This document shows, one piece after another, positions 63,648 to 64,000 of a stretch of 64,000 nucleotides of DNA. The translations under genes were made by a program, and so were the position numbers. Each line of letters begins with the position of its first letter. The stretch's first letter is position 1. This stretch comes from Cellvibrio sp. pealriver (GTDB taxonomy: Bacteria > Pseudomonadota > Gammaproteobacteria > Pseudomonadales > Cellvibrionaceae): NCBI RefSeq assembly GCF_001183545.1, contig NZ_KQ236688.1, positions 3,112,395 through 3,176,394 of the forward strand, written 5' to 3'. The notes beneath the pieces are model-generated. The model was not told the origin of the DNA, made no database searches, and saw only the letters and a list, made by a program, of their open reading frames with translations.

Positions 63648-63671
63648 AAAAAGGGCGCGATAAACGCGCCC
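63648..63671 (-). terminator. Terminator of fur
   Basis: GGGCGCG-ATAAA-CGCGCCC with TTTTT on the minus strand, about 130 bases after the fur stop at 63802. Confidence 0.8.
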
Positions 63672-63801
63672 TCAAGCAGTAATACAAATCAACGTTTCTT
63701 TCATAACACCTATGCTTACGCATATCAAGCACTAACGTTTTCTTGCTAAAACATTTTCTTTCTTCACTAACATTACTCGCCTAACACTTGCTCTGAAACA
63801 C

Positions 63802-64000
63802 TCAGCGTTTCTTCCTTACGTATAACACCAAGCTGTGATCAGTTAATTCGAAACCATACTCTGCTGCAATGCGTTTTTGCAAGGTTTCAATTTCATCATT
63901 ATGGAACTCAATGATGTTGCCGGTATCTATATCGACCATGTGATCATGGTGTTCGCCGCGCGCAACTTCAAATACAGAATGACCGCCGTCGAAATTATGT
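63802..64000 (-). CDS. fur: Ferric uptake regulator Fur (C-terminal part only)
   Basis: The frame is open from the edge to TGA at 63802, giving the last 65 residues. The segment GGHSVFEVARGEHHDHMVDI with the His-rich metal site, then DTGNIIEFHNDEIE, LQKRIAAEYGFELTDHSLVL, is the Fur dimerisation domain. In gammaproteobacteria Fur represses iron uptake when bound to Fe2+. recN is convergent with it, as in Pseudomonas. The N-terminal DNA-binding domain is outside the window. Confidence 0.93.
   Translation of the reverse strand, partial: HNFDGGHSVFEVARGEHHDHMVDIDTGNIIEFHNDEIETLQKRIAAEYGFELTDHSLVLYVRKKR

Overview
The window looks like a chromosome segment of a Cellvibrio-like gammaproteobacterium (family Cellvibrionaceae). 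This is inferred from gene content, not from a database search. The clues are secreted proteins whose carbohydrate-binding modules are joined by long poly-serine linkers, a complete type II secretion operon, a lipoprotein with a Gly/Ser tether, and a recN/grpE-dnaK-dnaJ/fur neighbourhood close to that of Pseudomonas. No rRNA, tRNA, CRISPR array, transposase or phage gene was seen.

Layout. At 1-6.2 kb (minus strand) lie a putative sensory trio (outer-membrane barrel, small PstS-like binding protein, membrane diguanylate cyclase cut by the window edge), a response regulator, a TfoX-like protein and an AGE-family sugar epimerase/isomerase. The last has a LacI-type operator on its promoter and a terminator inside its leader. 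At 6.6-16.1 kb (minus) is one tightly coupled operon: a signal-peptide protein, three TPR proteins (two are lipoproteins), a small periplasmic protein, a TolQ-like protein, two TolR-like proteins and a TonB/AgmX-like protein. It resembles the core of the Myxococcus Agl-Glt trans-envelope machine and is the best candidate here for a poorly described system. One of its two TolR-like subunits has Asn where the proton-carrying Asp is expected. At 16.4-17.6 kb is a lipoprotein with two carbohydrate-binding-like modules.

At 17.7-30.7 kb (minus) is the type II secretion operon gspC-D-E-F-G-H-I-J-K-L-M-N, with an apbE flavin transferase gene coupled to its end. At 31.2-35.3 kb (plus) are xseB-ispA-dxs and a cheV-like gene. 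At 35.3-38.3 kb are a LysR regulator and the divergent glutathione-dependent formaldehyde detoxification pair adhC-fghA. At 38.7-42.4 kb (minus) is a sugar catabolic set (TIM-barrel isomerase, Gfo/Idh/MocA dehydrogenase, MFS transporter), interrupted by a long palindromic repeat. recQ follows.

At 45.1-54.4 kb are two secreted carbohydrate-active proteins, an AraC regulator, a duplicated-domain OmpA-like protein, a second AraC regulator behind a five-copy 11-bp repeat array, an AhpD-like protein and a tandem thioredoxin protein. At 54.6-64 kb are a CPBP protease, dnaJ, dnaK and grpE (minus, with heat-shock promoters), a chemoreceptor, recN and the end of fur.

Functionally, the T2SS would export the secreted polysaccharide-active proteins; the AGE and TIM-barrel/Gfo-Idh/MFS genes would handle released sugars; and the diguanylate cyclase, CheV, the chemoreceptor and the TolQR-like motor suggest surface and motility control. 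These links are inference from co-location.
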